From Actinomycetales bacterium (lineage in GTDB: Bacteria > Actinomycetota > Actinomycetes > Actinomycetales > BWSM-131): 6,386 bases of DNA. Position numbers and translations under genes: made by a program. The notes under the pieces were generated by a model. The model did no database searches. It worked only from the letters and a program-made list of their open reading frames with translations, and was not told the DNA's origin. Shown here piece after piece: positions 6,185 through 6,386 of this stretch. Each line of letters begins with the position of its first letter. The stretch's first letter is position 1. The stretch lies in contig JASBSH010000100.1 of the NCBI GenBank assembly GCA_030149025.1, positions 1-6,386 on the forward strand. The letters are read 5' to 3'.

Positions 6185-6386
6185 TCAGCGGTAGGGCGAG
6201 AAGTCGGGCTTGCGCTTCTCGGCGAACGCGCGAGCCCCCTCCATGCCTTCTTCGGAGTGCACGAACAGGTCCAGCCCGTCGAAGGCGATGTTCGACAGCC
6301 CCGCGATGTGGTCGGTGTCGGCATTGAACGAGTGCTTGAGGAACTTGAGCGCGGTCGGCGAGTACGAGGCGATCTTGCGCGCGTAC
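6185..6386 (-). CDS. Crotonase-superfamily protein (MenB-like / enoyl-CoA hydratase), C-terminal end
   Basis: The window ends inside this gene, leaving 66 codons and the stop. The visible tail reads SPTALKFLKHSFNAD (residues 9-23), AGLSNIAFDGLDLF (28-41), then SEEGMEGARAFAEKRKPDF (44-62) and SPYR at the end. The SEEGxEGxxAFxEKRxPDF ending is characteristic of MenB (1,4-dihydroxy-2-naphthoyl-CoA synthase) and close relatives such as ring-cleaving 2-ketocyclohexanecarboxyl-CoA hydrolase (BadI) and 6-oxocyclohexene-carbonyl-CoA hydratase. These act on acyl-CoA thioesters in the cytoplasm. The oxyanion-hole and catalytic residues lie outside the window, so menaquinone synthesis cannot be told from aromatic or alicyclic acid degradation. 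Confidence 0.8.
   Translation of the reverse strand, partial: YARKIASYSPTALKFLKHSFNADTDHIAGLSNIAFDGLDLFVHSEEGMEGARAFAEKRKPDFSPYR

Noticed and set aside
5611..6327. Plus-strand 238-codon frame across the antitoxin and crotonase tail
   Set aside because: It is antisense to two recognisable proteins and shows no motif.

Overview
The window comes from a high-GC bacterium. GC-rich codon thirds, GTG starts and the protein styles suggest an actinobacterium, but no rRNA or marker gene is present to confirm this. Both ends cut through genes: the 3' half of an amidase on the left, and the last 66 codons of a crotonase-family enzyme on the right.

The centre (about 757-4987) looks like a hexuronate/aldonate catabolic locus. 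A LarA-family nickel-pincer (NPN) racemase/epimerase homologue is on the minus strand. It diverges across a 161-bp regulatory gap from a plus-strand pair: UxaC (uronate isomerase) and, overlapping it by 4 bp (GTGA), a long-chain mannitol-dehydrogenase-family reductase of the UxuB type. UxaC plus UxuB would convert D-glucuronate through D-fructuronate to D-mannonate. LarA homologues act on 2-hydroxy acids, and D-gluconate 2-epimerase activity is known in that superfamily. The most interesting reading is therefore that the LarA-like enzyme interconverts D-mannonate and D-gluconate (or does similar C2 chemistry), feeding uronates into gluconate metabolism without a mannonate dehydratase. This is inference from catalytic residues and gene neighbourhood. 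No dehydratase, kinase, transporter, regulator or larB/C/E gene lies in the window.

The amidase and LarA-like genes converge on an 87-bp gap filled with two short tandem-repeat families. One of these is a pair of near-identical hairpins that abuts the LarA-like stop codon.

The right part (5040-6102) is a compact minus-strand toxin-antitoxin module. An excisionase/MerR-type helix-turn-helix antitoxin comes first, then a PIN-domain ribonuclease toxin one base later. A promoter with a good -10 box and two direct TGTTGCG repeats lies upstream. A strong hairpin (6146-6175) separates the module from the crotonase gene that runs towards it. No tRNA, rRNA, CRISPR array or insertion sequence is visible, and no gene-free stretch exceeds 300 bases.
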